The notes under the pieces: generated by a model
What the model was told of the DNA's origin: nothing
Seen by the model: the letters and a program-made list of their open reading frames with translations, nothing else
Database searches by the model: none
Assembly: GCA_026261815.1 (NCBI GenBank)
Contig: JAMPIT010000174.1
Coordinates: forward strand, 12,772,001-12,836,000
Length of the DNA: 64,000 nucleotides
Direction of reading: 5' to 3'
Origin: Monarcha castaneiventris obscurior
Taxonomy: Eukaryota; Chordata; Aves; Passeriformes; Monarchidae
Shown here: positions 38,545-49,008 of the stretch, one piece after another
Layout of the letters: the number at the start of each line of letters is the position of its first letter
How positions within the stretch are numbered: the stretch's first letter is position 1
Position numbers and translations under genes: made by a program

Positions 38545-38925
38545 AGATCTGAATGTTTTCCATATGAGGAAAGAACAAATACATTAGGATTCTTAAGCCT
38601 GGGAAAAAGATGACTGGTAGGGGAAAATGACAGAGGGCTTTAAGTCATAAACTCTATGCAGAACATGAACAGAGTGAATATTCACTCCACCTCATAGCAC
38701 AAGGATTAGCAGACATATAATGAAAGCATTAAGGAGTAAGTTATACACCAAAGCGCAGTATTTTTTTCCACACAACATGTAATTACATTATAGAGCTCAT
38801 AACCACAAGATTTCATGGAGGTAAAAAATACATATGGATGTAAAAAGGAACAAATTAATGGAGAGTAAATCAGCTGGTGTTACTAAACGTGATTTGCCAG
38901 AGAGAAATCTGGATCAGGGAGTTCT
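38545..38925 (+). mobile_element. Ancient CR1-like LINE relic
   Basis: The segment follows the order of the 3' part of an old, pre-avian CR1/L3-type ORF2. AAGCCTGGGAAAAAGATGAC near 38595 is the 'LFSLGKRM' region. CACAAGGATTAGCAG near 38699 is the region before the F-F-x-H motif. TTTTTTTCCACACAACATGT near 38761, then TAGAGCTCATAACCACAAGA near 38792, match the end of ORF2. Numerous stops and indels are present. It is much more diverged than the other CR1 copies and lacks the avian octamer tail, which fits an insertion predating birds. The call rests on remembered family sequence and was not tested by alignment. Confidence 0.6.
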
Positions 38926-40309
38926 GAAACCACTGATTACTGGAAAATTTGCTAGACCAAGACATTTTTGTATGTGAATTTGTTTCTTTCCTCTTTGCCT
39001 ACTTGTCTGCTGCTGCCCAGCCTCAGGGACAAGACAGTAGGTGTGGAGGACCTTGGTCTGATAAGTCTTCTCCCCTCTTCTCTAAATGTCCCATAGGATG
39101 CATGTCACCTCATCCATCAAACTCGGACACCTACTATGTAAATGCCTGTGTGAAAGCCCTCTTCATAGTCTGATCGGAGCAACAGACACCTCGGGAGTAC
39201 AGAAGTTTGGGCTGTTTCAGGCATCTGTATTAGGGAGGAGCAAAATGAATTGTAAACACGCATATTTCTACCCACCAATACTACAGAAAATGTAAATGTC
39301 TATCTCAAATGAGGGCATCTGTTATACAGGTTGGGTCAGATATGTGTGATTCCTGTTACTATGGCTCTATGCAGAAGCCAATCACAAGATTTTTTCTTCC
39401 AGCCCTCATATTTGTGCCTTATTTCATATTCACTCAGTAGAGTAAGTTACTAAAGAAAATTAAACAAAAAGAATCTGTCTTAACATGTTACTCTTCATCA
39501 AAAGTATCATAAACAAGACTTTGTCAGCTGACCCTATTTTTATAAAACATCTACATATGGTCTTCAGTCCCATTGAAATTCCTAGATTTAAGAATGCGTT
39601 TAAGATCTTTGCTGAGCTGGAATCAGAGTGAAATATGGTAGAATGAAAGCCACCAAAATATCTGAGACATTGAAATATAGTTCAGTTCCATTAATAGCAA
39701 GTCTCTGTTTCAAGTAGAGTTGATCTGACAAAAGCAAAGCAAAATTACTCCAGTATATAAAAAGTGGTTCCTCTGTGCTGTTAAATTCTGATATAAATTA
39801 TTAAATCCCACAGAGACTTTTTAGATCAAAAGAACTTTGTACTTTCTTTATGTAGCCCCTTCTACAGAGAAAAGAAATTTCCAAATATCCTGCAAGGCAG
39901 ATGTGAAAATATGATCTTTTAAAGCAATTGTGACTTTGTTGCTTTCCCGTCTATTTTTTGTGCTGCATCCAAATGCTCTTTGGATGTCCTACATCCAGTA
40001 ACAGATCGAATGTACAACACAAAAACCTAAGGTGTGCTTCAGAGGTTGCCCCTGTAAATGAAGATCACTATTTTGGATGGAACTGGGGAGATACCAAGAG
40101 ACAAAAACAGTCTTTTTAAACTACACTGTTACTTTTTCTAATTAAAAATTTAACCATTTCCACATGTTCTAAAAAGACATGCTGCAGTTTTAAAGATGCA
40201 GTCCTGGATGTACATTATAATTCTCAATTTCCCTGAAAACAAATTGATCTGCATGTTTAATTTCTCTGCCATGCAGACACATTTTTTTTTTCAGAAGAAG
40301 AAATACAAA
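38926..40309. other. Non-genic DNA, nothing recognised
   Basis: Unique sequence. At about 39062-39101 a pyrimidine-rich run ends in CCCATAG, which is acceptor-like, but no convincing exon or donor follows. Frames of 69-74 codons are not recognised. Confidence 0.5.
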
Positions 40310-40672
40310 ATCATAGAATCACTAAGGTTGGAGAAGATCTCAAAGATCATCAAATCCAACCATTAACCCAGCACCGCTGTGTTCACCACTAAACCATGTC
40401 CCCGAGTGCCACATCCACACATCTTTTGAACAAATCTAAAGATGACAATTCCTCCATGTCCCTGGGCAGCCTGTTCCATTGCTTGACCACTCCTTCAGTT
40501 AAGAAATTTTTTCCTAATATCCAATCTAAACATTCCCTTTTGCAGCTTCAGGCCATTTCCTCTTCTCCTGCCACTTGTTACCTGGGAGAAGAGATCAACC
40601 CCTACCTGGCTACAACCTCCTTTCAGATAACTGTAGAGAGTGGTAAGGTCGTCCCTGAGCCTCCTCATTTGG
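40310..40672 (-). mobile_element. CR1 LINE, 3' end with ORF2 C-terminus
   Basis: A CATAGAAT octamer (40312-40319) marks the tail, followed by GGTTGGAGAAGATCTCAAAG near 40327, the antisense of the CR1 end. On the minus strand, 40430-40620 encodes the degraded ORF2 C-terminus, with recognisable F-R-L-D-I-like and V-V-K-x-W-N-R-L-like positions. Similarity is lost near 40672, just after the sequence for the block around S-L-E-K-R. The plus-strand open frame here (40396-40695) is an antisense by-product of the element. Confidence 0.92.
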
Positions 40673-42921
40673 AATATTTTATTTTTCTAAATTAGCAGCA
40701 AGCCAAGGTTAAAAAAAAAATCTACTGACACTGTGAATAGGGACAGTCAGTTGACAACATGGAATTTTGACTTCTGGGCTAATTTTCTTCAGTTAAGATT
40801 TACTGGAAAACACAAAATAGGCCTTTAACTGGGGAAACAAAACCTGTGACTCCATTTTTCTTAAGAAGCACTAACCATCATATTACAGGAGCTTATTTTT
40901 TTTCCTAATTCACTCTTGGGGACAGTAAATCTTGTATCCATTTCCCCATTGGAGAGATAGGAGGTGCCTCTGCCCTCCCCCATTAACCCTCTTGACATAA
41001 ATTCTGGCTGTCATTCACACTCCTGGGAATGAGGAAATATGGGTCTGGTCCCCTCTGTCTGAGGAAGGAAGAGAAACCAGTTTCCTCACTTCCTGTGGAG
41101 TGGTCTAAGTGGTACATTATTATACTAAAAGCCACCTCTGCAATTACTTACTGATCCAATGTCAGCACATTAGGGTTTGTGTCAGATGGATTTAGTGAGA
41201 GTTATCATCTTTCCATGCATTAGATGCACTTTAACAGGCCACAGGCAGCCAGTCAAAAGCTCTTATGGGATGAAGCTTTTTGCCTCTGTCTTGATTAGGT
41301 TTAGGTAGGAAGTAAACACAGAGGTATCAGCTCACTCACCTGGTTGACTCAAGCTATCGTGGTCTGAGTTGCTCTGAAGTTGCTGGACATACACAAATAT
41401 CTACCAAAAATATTTGTGCCCTTCCAGACTGGAAGAAAAACCCATACAGGATACCAAGTCTTGTGAAAAGGCTCCAGACATGTATGCTAATAAACTTGAA
41501 ATAACATCTGAATTTCACAGGCTAGGGCTGTTTCCATCTAAACCTGAAGTAGAAACAGACCTCAGAAGCCAAGTAGAGATTCACCATGGAAGTGTGGGAT
41601 TTGAAGGCATTTGCATAAAGTTTATTCATATTGCGGTTTTCAGCATTTATACTTCAGCTTCATTTCAAGTCAAATATTCAAGAATGAATAAAAGATAAAT
41701 TCCTTTGGGGATCTGAGCTTTACTTATGAAGCCAAGCACTACATTTGCCTTGCATTGCTCCGCTGCTGTACTTGAAGAATACACTAAGGAAGAAATTGTC
41801 TATCAGGAGCAAAGTACCAGGTTACACATGTCTGTGCAGGGTTGATAGTTCACTGGAGAGTTATGGAGCCAAGATTCTGCCAAAATTTTCTTCTTGCTCT
41901 AGTTATTCTGAGTGTAGATTCACAGATCCAGAAGGTCATGAAGGGTCAAGGGACAACCTTAAACATAAGCTCCTTTATATTTGTCTACACTCCATAAACT
42001 CTAAGCTTGCCTGATGACATCTGGCACATCTCACTCTTTCTTACTGTACAGAGGGTCTCTTCTCTCAATACTATATAAAATTACTAGTCTTGTTAAGCAT
42101 GTGAATTTATAATGTCTGAAAATCATTCTTGCTTATCTGCATGTCTTCACCTAAATAGTATTTCCAAAAGTCAAGTCTTATATTTATTTGAGGCACTGAA
42201 CTTGCAAAGCATAAAATTTCTAAACTGGGAATGCTGGCATTTCTGAGGTCAGCAGCAAAGATTGGTTTGCAAACCTAACTGAAGTTTTGATTTGCTTCAG
42301 TGCCATGCAACAGCTTGGCTTTTGAAGCATCAAATTGCTTTTTTAGTACATTTAATTAAACTTCTAAGACTGCTTGGCAAGCTTAAACTCCACTTGTTGC
42401 AATCAGCAGCATGGTGATTATTTATAATTTCATGAAGATTGCTTCCATCTGTACTTCAGTGCAATTAAGGAGTTTATTCATAATTCATTAATTTTAAAGA
42501 CGTACATAAAACATAATTCTGTGCTCTAACTTAATGTGTTACAATTTAATGACACTAAGAATATCTGACAATTAACAGTGTTTAAACAAACTAATGATTT
42601 ATAAAAGCAGAGTCAAATTTAGCAGCCAGAGTTAGAATTCAGCCTTGTCACTTTGGGTGATGTACATGTCTACATGTAAGTAGAGCAATGCCTTTTTCAA
42701 GGCTAATTGTTGTATCTGTCCCTTTGTGCTAGGGATTTAAAAGAGTTTCCAAGTATCAGAAAGGAGAACGGAATTCTTGCAACCTCTCAAGAATCCCAAT
42801 ATTGGACACAATCAACAGGAAGAGCTGAAGAAAATGCATTTAGTGTAGTCTGGTATTTCCTGTGTTTTCTGATGGGTAACACCAACTGTGATGCAGAGAT
42901 AATCCATATTTACAGTAAACT
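40673..42921. other. Non-genic DNA, nothing recognised; possible conserved element at its right end
   Basis: No repeat family was recognised between the two CR1 copies. Frames of 94 codons (41414-41698, +) and 89 codons (41745-42014, +) are unrecognised. The part from 42380 to 42610 is treated separately as a conserved-element-like segment. Confidence 0.5.
42380..42610. promoter_or_regulatory. Possible conserved non-coding element
   Basis: Non-repetitive and AT-rich with ordered motifs rather than simple runs: repeated ATTA/TAAT cores (TTCATAATTCATTAATTTTA near 42477) and a palindromic GTTTAAAC with a forkhead-type TAAACA core (42580-42588). There is no open frame. It is a candidate only; alignment is needed. 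Confidence 0.15.
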
Positions 42922-43051
42922 CTGTAGGCCAAGTTGGATGGGGCCCTGAGAAACCTGACCTGGTGGATGGCATCCCTACCCAAAACAGGGGATTAGAACT
43001 GGGTGATCTCTAAGGTGCCTTCCAACCCAAACCATTCTGCAAGTCTGTGAA
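42922..43051 (+). mobile_element. CR1 LINE 3' end fragment
   Basis: Sense-orientation CR1: AAGTTGGATGGGGCCCTGAG near 42931, GGGATTAGAACTGGGTGATC near 42988 and CTTCCAACCCAAACCATTCT near 43019, ending in a degenerate octamer near 43050. It is about 130 bp and matches the copy at 32133 in extent, so both begin at nearly the same place in CR1. Confidence 0.9.
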
Positions 43052-46000
43052 ATACTACTCAGGATTAAAAAGACATTTTTATAATACAGTCATGGATTAA
43101 AAAAAAAACAAACAACTTGAGTTTCAAATAATAACTGAAATATTACTTCTAACATCATCTCGTATTTAGTGCATTTTCTCAGTGGTCATCTTCAGGAAAA
43201 TAAATCAGTTGGAGTGCCAAATTTAAAGACCGAGCACTTCAGTCAATATTCAAGTGAGTTGCCAGACTAAATGACAAATGTTGTAAGACATGGCACTTAT
43301 TGTCCAAGTTCTTGATTAGGTACTCATCTATCTGCTGGTAAAGGACAATGTATAAACAGGATAAAAATATTTCAAGCTTCTTAAAGCAATGGCAAATTAT
43401 TGAAGTCAACTTTCATTTTGTCAGATTTTGCTCATAATGTCCTCTGGCATGCTGGTAAACCAGTGACATCAGCTAAATTCTTCTTTTCCCTCACCTTGCA
43501 GGCTTCTACTTGCTTGGTTTGGAGCACCACGGCACAATTTTGCAAGGGACTTACAGCTTTGTGAATTTTCTTTGAAACTGACTGCAACCAAAGGGCAAGT
43601 TAGACATCTACTTTGCTGAATCAGTGTCAGGACACAAATTGATCTGCACATCAGGACAGATGTCACAAGTGAGCATCTAAAGAGAAACACAGCTGGTGAC
43701 ACTGAACAAGCCCTAAGGCTTCAGAGAATTCCAGTTCAGCAGAAATAGCGTCAGTATTTCTGCTGTCCAGCCTCAAATTTGAGAGATGGAAAAAAGCTGC
43801 TCAACCTTTACCACCACTCCTTTCAACCTTACTAAAAATATAAGTTTTACCATGGTGATATGTTACCACAATATTTGCTCACACAAGCCTAGAAAGCTGA
43901 AAGCTCATCTTGGTGACTAATTTGGAAGCTTGGGTTTAAATAAAACTCTACTTCTCATGTAATTAGTGCCTATCCCTGAGTCACATCTGTAAATTCTTAA
44001 TTGTAATATTTCTTGTATGTGTTACATATCAACATGATTTGCTCTGTGATCTTTCATCCTGAATTTCTTCAATATGGGTGAAACGTCATTTGTTTCCACA
44101 GTATAGACTAACAGCACAAATGAAGTTCTTATGATCTCTCTATCTTATAAAATAGAATACCACTCATGTCAAAATATTTAAACATAATCAGACATGGGCC
44201 CTTACCCAAATCCAAATCATTGCTGAAGTTTTGGAAAGTATTAATGCTTTATCTCTCCAAAGCTCCAAAGTCAGTCCAAATCTTTATCTGAACTCATCCC
44301 ATCATGTACAACTTTGAGTTTAATGTAACACAGACAAGGATAGTGAGATTTACTGGTATAAATCAAAATAGCAGTACAGAGAGAACATGGTCTCAGAGCA
44401 CACCTCACAAAAACTCAGCAAAATTATTATGTGTCCAAGCACACATTTACACTGAGTAGCTGTTGCTGTGCTTGAACAAAGTTCGTTGGCCATAGTTTCA
44501 CACAAAAAAAAAATATATTGTGCAGTGATTCATGTAGATTAAAAATGCAAAATAAAGTTGAATAAGGATTGTTAAATATAAAATACATTTTTGGCACTTC
44601 AGTATTATAAATTGATGGGTAATTTTGAGAAAATAAAAGAATACTGACAGAAATCAATTCAGAAGCTAAAAGAATTAATTACAGAGATGGGCTGAAATAC
44701 TTAAGTATGCACAACCTCTACAGATCATTGCAAAGTAAATTAAGCTTACTTTCCAAAAGTTGTGAATCATTAAGTCAGTTCAAATTATTTTATGTTGTAT
44801 TAGAAGGTAATCCTTAGAGAATTTCCATATTTGTTTGAGATTTCAGATGAACAACAATAACCACACTGTGAGTTTGTAGTACGTCACCTCAGTCTTTAAA
44901 ACTGACCTTGATTCAACATCAGTTAATGATGTACTGCTGACAACAACTCCTCATTGGTACAAACCAAAAATAGATGATATATTCCAGTACAGTATCACTT
45001 TCTTGTTTTCTTTACTCTTTCAAACTCTCTGCCTGGCTCATACTTCAGCCATCCCTTGAGAGCTGCAGGTCAAACACATGTTCCTCCTGTTTCCATACAA
45101 CCACAGTTGCCTGTGAGCTGTAACACGTGGGTATAAAACCCAGGTGATACAACACTAAATGGCACTCACTGTTTGGCACCGCGGTCAATGGGTCAAGGCA
45201 CAATTTCTTTTCCATGTAATTTCTTGGCTGCCACAATTGTATATTTTCTCTGGCTGCTACATAACCTGGACATACTGATTTAATGACTTTTCCCTAAGAG
45301 CAAAAGCCACTGTTATATTCAGAAAAATGGCTATATATTTAAAGTTTCCTTACATCAATATTATGACAGTACCCACATTGTTTTACAGCCCCATGCTGAC
45401 AAGCCATTAACTTTGTTTACATTAGACCGTGGCTTAAGTTGGAATTTGGAGTTGGATTTCAAATACCCCAATATCCACAGATGTTAAGAGAGGGGTCCTT
45501 GGCTTAGCTTACTGAGGAACAGTACAAAATTTGGATCTGGACCTAAGTGTGATTTTGAATTTATGCCAGCCTTGAGGTGTTTTGCATCAGAAGCTTAAAA
45601 TGTGGTTCTTCCAGAACAGGGGTGCTCTATTTGAAGGATGCTGGGTTTTAAGTCCAAATGACATTGCAGAGTGGTCAAATACCTGCTGAACAGTGGGAAT
45701 TCTTAGGATCTCATACCTCATTTTTCAGCCTGTTCTATGTATTTAGGAGAAAAACAATTTCTTTGACTTCAGTGAAATTTCTCTTGATGCCCCATAACGT
45801 GACAAGAGTTGAGGACTCTGTGGGAGATTTGGCTTCAGCTTCTGGTTTTCTGTCACAGAGACACTGTCAAGCTACATCATGATGTCTAATCTCTTGATGG
45901 AAAAGTAATAATTCTGTTACGGCTCCCCACAGTTTGACATTTGGATGGTACAGTGATCCTTGCCTGCAGAGACAAGCACTACAGAACAGGACTGCATCAT

Positions 46001-46253
46001 GAGCATGACCACACTGTAAAACCAGCCAAAGGAACAGGCAAATCTACGTGTCCAGAGCTTACTAGCTCAGCACACAGCTTGGCAGCTTTCAGACACAGGC
46101 TGGTTTGCAATCTGCCCGTTCTGCTCAGGCTGCAGGCAGGCACAGCAGGCTTGGTTTGTCTGCAGCTACCAGCCCGCTCTCAGTGAGCACCAAGAGTGAC
46201 AGAAGTACAGGATCATTTCTCTTTACCGTGTTTCAGTCAAACAGCATAGTTAA
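43052..46253. other. Non-genic DNA, nothing recognised
   Basis: Unique AT-rich sequence with an A-run near 44503-44513. The last 200 bp (46050-46190) are GC-richer, with several CAGGC and GCAGG words, but show no gene. No repeat family was recognised. Confidence 0.5.
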
Positions 46254-46270
46254 AAAAAACCCAACCCAAA

Positions 46271-46305
<35 letters not shown>

Positions 46306-46335
46306 AAACCCCAAACCAAAGGCACCACCACCAAA
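46254..46335 (+). repeat. A/C-rich low complexity with a 32-A homopolymer
   Basis: The uninterrupted A-run covers 46272-46303. It is bracketed by A-rich sequence with C interruptions (AAACCCAACCCAAAC before, CCAAACCCCAAACCAAAGG after). No AATAAA signal stands just upstream and no retrocopied gene is recognised, so I do not call a processed pseudogene. Confidence 0.88.
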
Positions 46336-46361
46336 AATGACAAAAAATCATCCTGCAAGCT

Positions 46362-46393
46362 TCAAATCATATAAGAATCAAATCATATAAAGA
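46362..46393 (+). repeat. 16-bp tandem duplication
   Basis: TCAAATCATATAAGAA at 46362-46377 is followed directly by TCAAATCATATAAAGA at 46378-46393. The first 13 bases are identical. Its nearness to the long A-run suggests a slippage or repair event in the same unstable neighbourhood. Confidence 0.85.
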
Positions 46394-48611
46394 ATAGGTT
46401 TTCACCATTTTCACCGTATTTTTTCATGTTATTGAAAAGGTGTCATTCAGTGACAACAGACAAGCATGTGCTCACCTCAAAATAGACTCTAAACAAAGCA
46501 CTGAATTTCTTTCATGGAGACAATAAACAGACTTGATTTGTATTTCTCACTTTGGAAAGCCAGTCCATCTGATGTCTGATGGCTACACTTCAAAGACATC
46601 CCACATGAACCTTTTTCCATGTGACTTCATGTGTGGTATTACACAGATGAAGAGGCCAGCTCCTAAGAAGTGGGAAACAGTGCCTTAAATTTACTCTGTG
46701 AGCAGAGATTTATGGAAGATCAGAAGACTTTATAAAGTAAATAATGTACATTTCGCAAATATATACAATGTACAGACTATTTACCAAGAAACTTGAAACG
46801 GCTGCCTTGGAAGAGTTCCAGTTTCTCAACTAATCTGGTTATCAGGTTTTAAAAAAGATCCAGCATGTATGACACTGACAAAAATGGACTAAATATATTT
46901 TTTCCAGGAGGAGCAGGGTGGTAATAGGAAATATCCTTTTTAAGGCAATTAACAAACACTCCTTTAACTGGCAAGTTGTTCCAAGTAACTTAGAGGGAAA
47001 AAAAAAGTAATCTAATTTGGAAATCTGCTTGCAATGCACACATGCATAAATCTATTTTAAAACAGGCCTGGGTAGTGGATAGCAGTGCAGTTCTAAATTA
47101 TCTATTTCAGGTCATTGCAGCAGCCACTAACCTGTGCTGAGGGCTGCCAGAGCTGGGAACGTTCCTCTAACCAGTCCAGACCTCTCAGGCAAAACAGCTT
47201 TTCTGCACAGGTTTTCCATTTCCTTTTAAAAATTAGAGTAAAAAGTTGTGTGACAACAGCAATATTGAGTCCATACTCTGTGTGTGTGTTGACAATTCCT
47301 CTGTGTTTTCTTTAGTGCTTTCCATGATTATAGTTTAACCTGGATTATTATTACCTTTCTTAAACAAGATATTAAGATCACCCCAAATGCGGAGTTTCTG
47401 CTGAATTCAAATATACAGATTTGTTAAAACAAGAGGTTATTTTCTGTACCTTAGCAACAATAAGAAAAAGGGAAAAGGCACAGGGGACGGAGAAAACTGG
47501 CAAGGAAATGGAAGTTGGAGGCAACTGGGGGAAATTTTAAATATACATGTTCCTCCTTCTTTACAAGGTTCTCCCAATGAAATCATGCCACTGCGAGATA
47601 ACAAAATATTTTGCTTGGAAACAAAGAAAATTGAGGAAAAAAGCGTTTAAAATAACTTAATCATGAAGAACATTTTAAATGAAGCTAAAAATATTACTTT
47701 TACTTCAAACAATTGCAAAGGTTTGACCTAAAATTTCAGATTATCCTTAATTATGATGACATAATGTTTGGAAAATGCCTATTTTGGGAAGACCATCAGT
47801 AGTTTTCCTCCTTTTTTCCTTCCCTTGACTTGCAGGGTTATTTTTTTCTAGTATTGACATCTTTTCATAGGCACTAAATTTAGGCTACCTATTTCATGGG
47901 CCTCTTACAAATTTAAAGCTTCTGGGAAAAGACTTGCTTCACCTTGTTGCATTGGTCTAAAAGACAAATGTGATTTAAGTTAAGTGCACAGGCACTTTGA
48001 ATAATCAAAGGAAGAAAAAGAGATATAGTAAAACTGTTACTTAGAATAAGTGAGCTACTCCTAAGCTGATTTGCTCATCTGTGGCCCTCTATATCAAATT
48101 GACATTAAATGGAAACCAATTTTGAATGTAAAGCTCCCTGTTCTTTAATCGATTCTGATTATTGGTCTCTTGAGTGTAACACCAAGTGTTGTTAATTAGC
48201 TAATCTAATCAGAACTGTGCAATGGCACTGATTCACAGTAGCTGAGGATCTGACTCATTCTCCTTCACTCACACTAAATACCTCCATGTCCTGTGTCTGC
48301 TGAGCAACTGCAAGTATGACATCACTTTTTTTTCTCTGGAACAGCTTAAAATTCATCCCTGGCTGAAATGCTAACCCTTTGGATACTTTGCTGTTGCGTT
48401 TGGGATTATGGATGACACAGGGGGATCACTTATCACTTTATTAATTTATCCTAATTCTTGCCCAGGGAAAGGTGATAGTTCCAGTGCTAACTCACTGAAT
48501 TTGCATTTGCGTGTCACATATTCTTCAGTTAACCCTTAGCAGGAAAATCCTAAATGAGTGAAGAACTGAGCTAACTGTAAAAAAAATTTAGGTTTTATTT
48601 AATTTTATGTG
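46394..48611. other. Non-genic DNA, nothing recognised; possible conserved element near its right end
   Basis: Unique AT-rich sequence with short frames of at most 66 codons. The interval 48060-48260 is non-repetitive and carries clustered homeodomain-type cores; it is listed separately. Confidence 0.5.
48060..48260. promoter_or_regulatory. Possible conserved non-coding element
   Basis: Non-repetitive, with a perfect palindrome ATTAGCTAAT (48195-48204) that places two TAAT-type homeodomain cores head to head, plus further ATTA and ATCGATTCTGATTATTGG words upstream. It lies about 350 bp before a CR1 copy. It is a candidate only. Confidence 0.18.
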
Positions 48612-49008
48612 GAGTGACAGAAGGTACTGGGGTTGTTTAGCCTGGAGAGAAGGAGCTCAGGGGAGACCTTATTGCTCTCTACAACTCCCTGAAAGGAGGG
48701 TGTAGCCAGGTGGGGGTCGGGCTCTGCTCCCAAGTAACAAGAGAGAAGACGAGGAAATGGTCTCAATTTGCACCAGGGAATGTTTAGATTGGATACTAGG
48801 AAAACCTTGCTTCACTGAAAGGGTGGTCAGGCATTGGAATAGGTTGCTCAGGGTAATGCTGCAATCACTGTCCCTGGTAATGTTCAAAACTGTGCAGCTG
48901 TGGTGCTTAGAGACATGTTTGAGTGGTGGACTTGGCACTGCTGGGTTAATGATTGGCCTCGATGATCTTAGAGGTGTTCTCCAACCTTAATGATTCTGTG
49001 ATTCTGTG
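48612..49008 (+). mobile_element. CR1 LINE with ORF2 C-terminus and intact octamer tail
   Basis: Sense-orientation copy. It starts with GGTTGTTTAGCCTGGAGAGA near 48632 (the L-F-S-L-E region). It continues through a degraded ORF2 end that includes TERVVRHWNRLLR-like residues near 48817-48855, then the 3' untranslated words GGCCTCGATGATCTTAGAGG near 48955. It ends in two ATTCTGTG octamers at 48993-49000 and 49001-49008. About 400 bp remain. In-frame stops and small indels show it is inactive. It is the clearest CR1 3' end in the window. Confidence 0.95.

Noticed and set aside
40396..40695. 99-codon open frame on the plus strand
   Set aside because: It is the antisense of the minus-strand CR1 copy at 40310-40672, so it is an element by-product and not a gene.
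46272..46303. Long A-run as the tail of a processed pseudogene
   Set aside because: No AATAAA just upstream, no recognisable mRNA-like sequence before it and no target-site duplication found by eye.
48757..48990. 77-codon open frame containing TERVVRHWNRLLR
   Set aside because: It is the degraded C-terminus and 3' untranslated part of the CR1 copy at 48612-49008, not a host gene.
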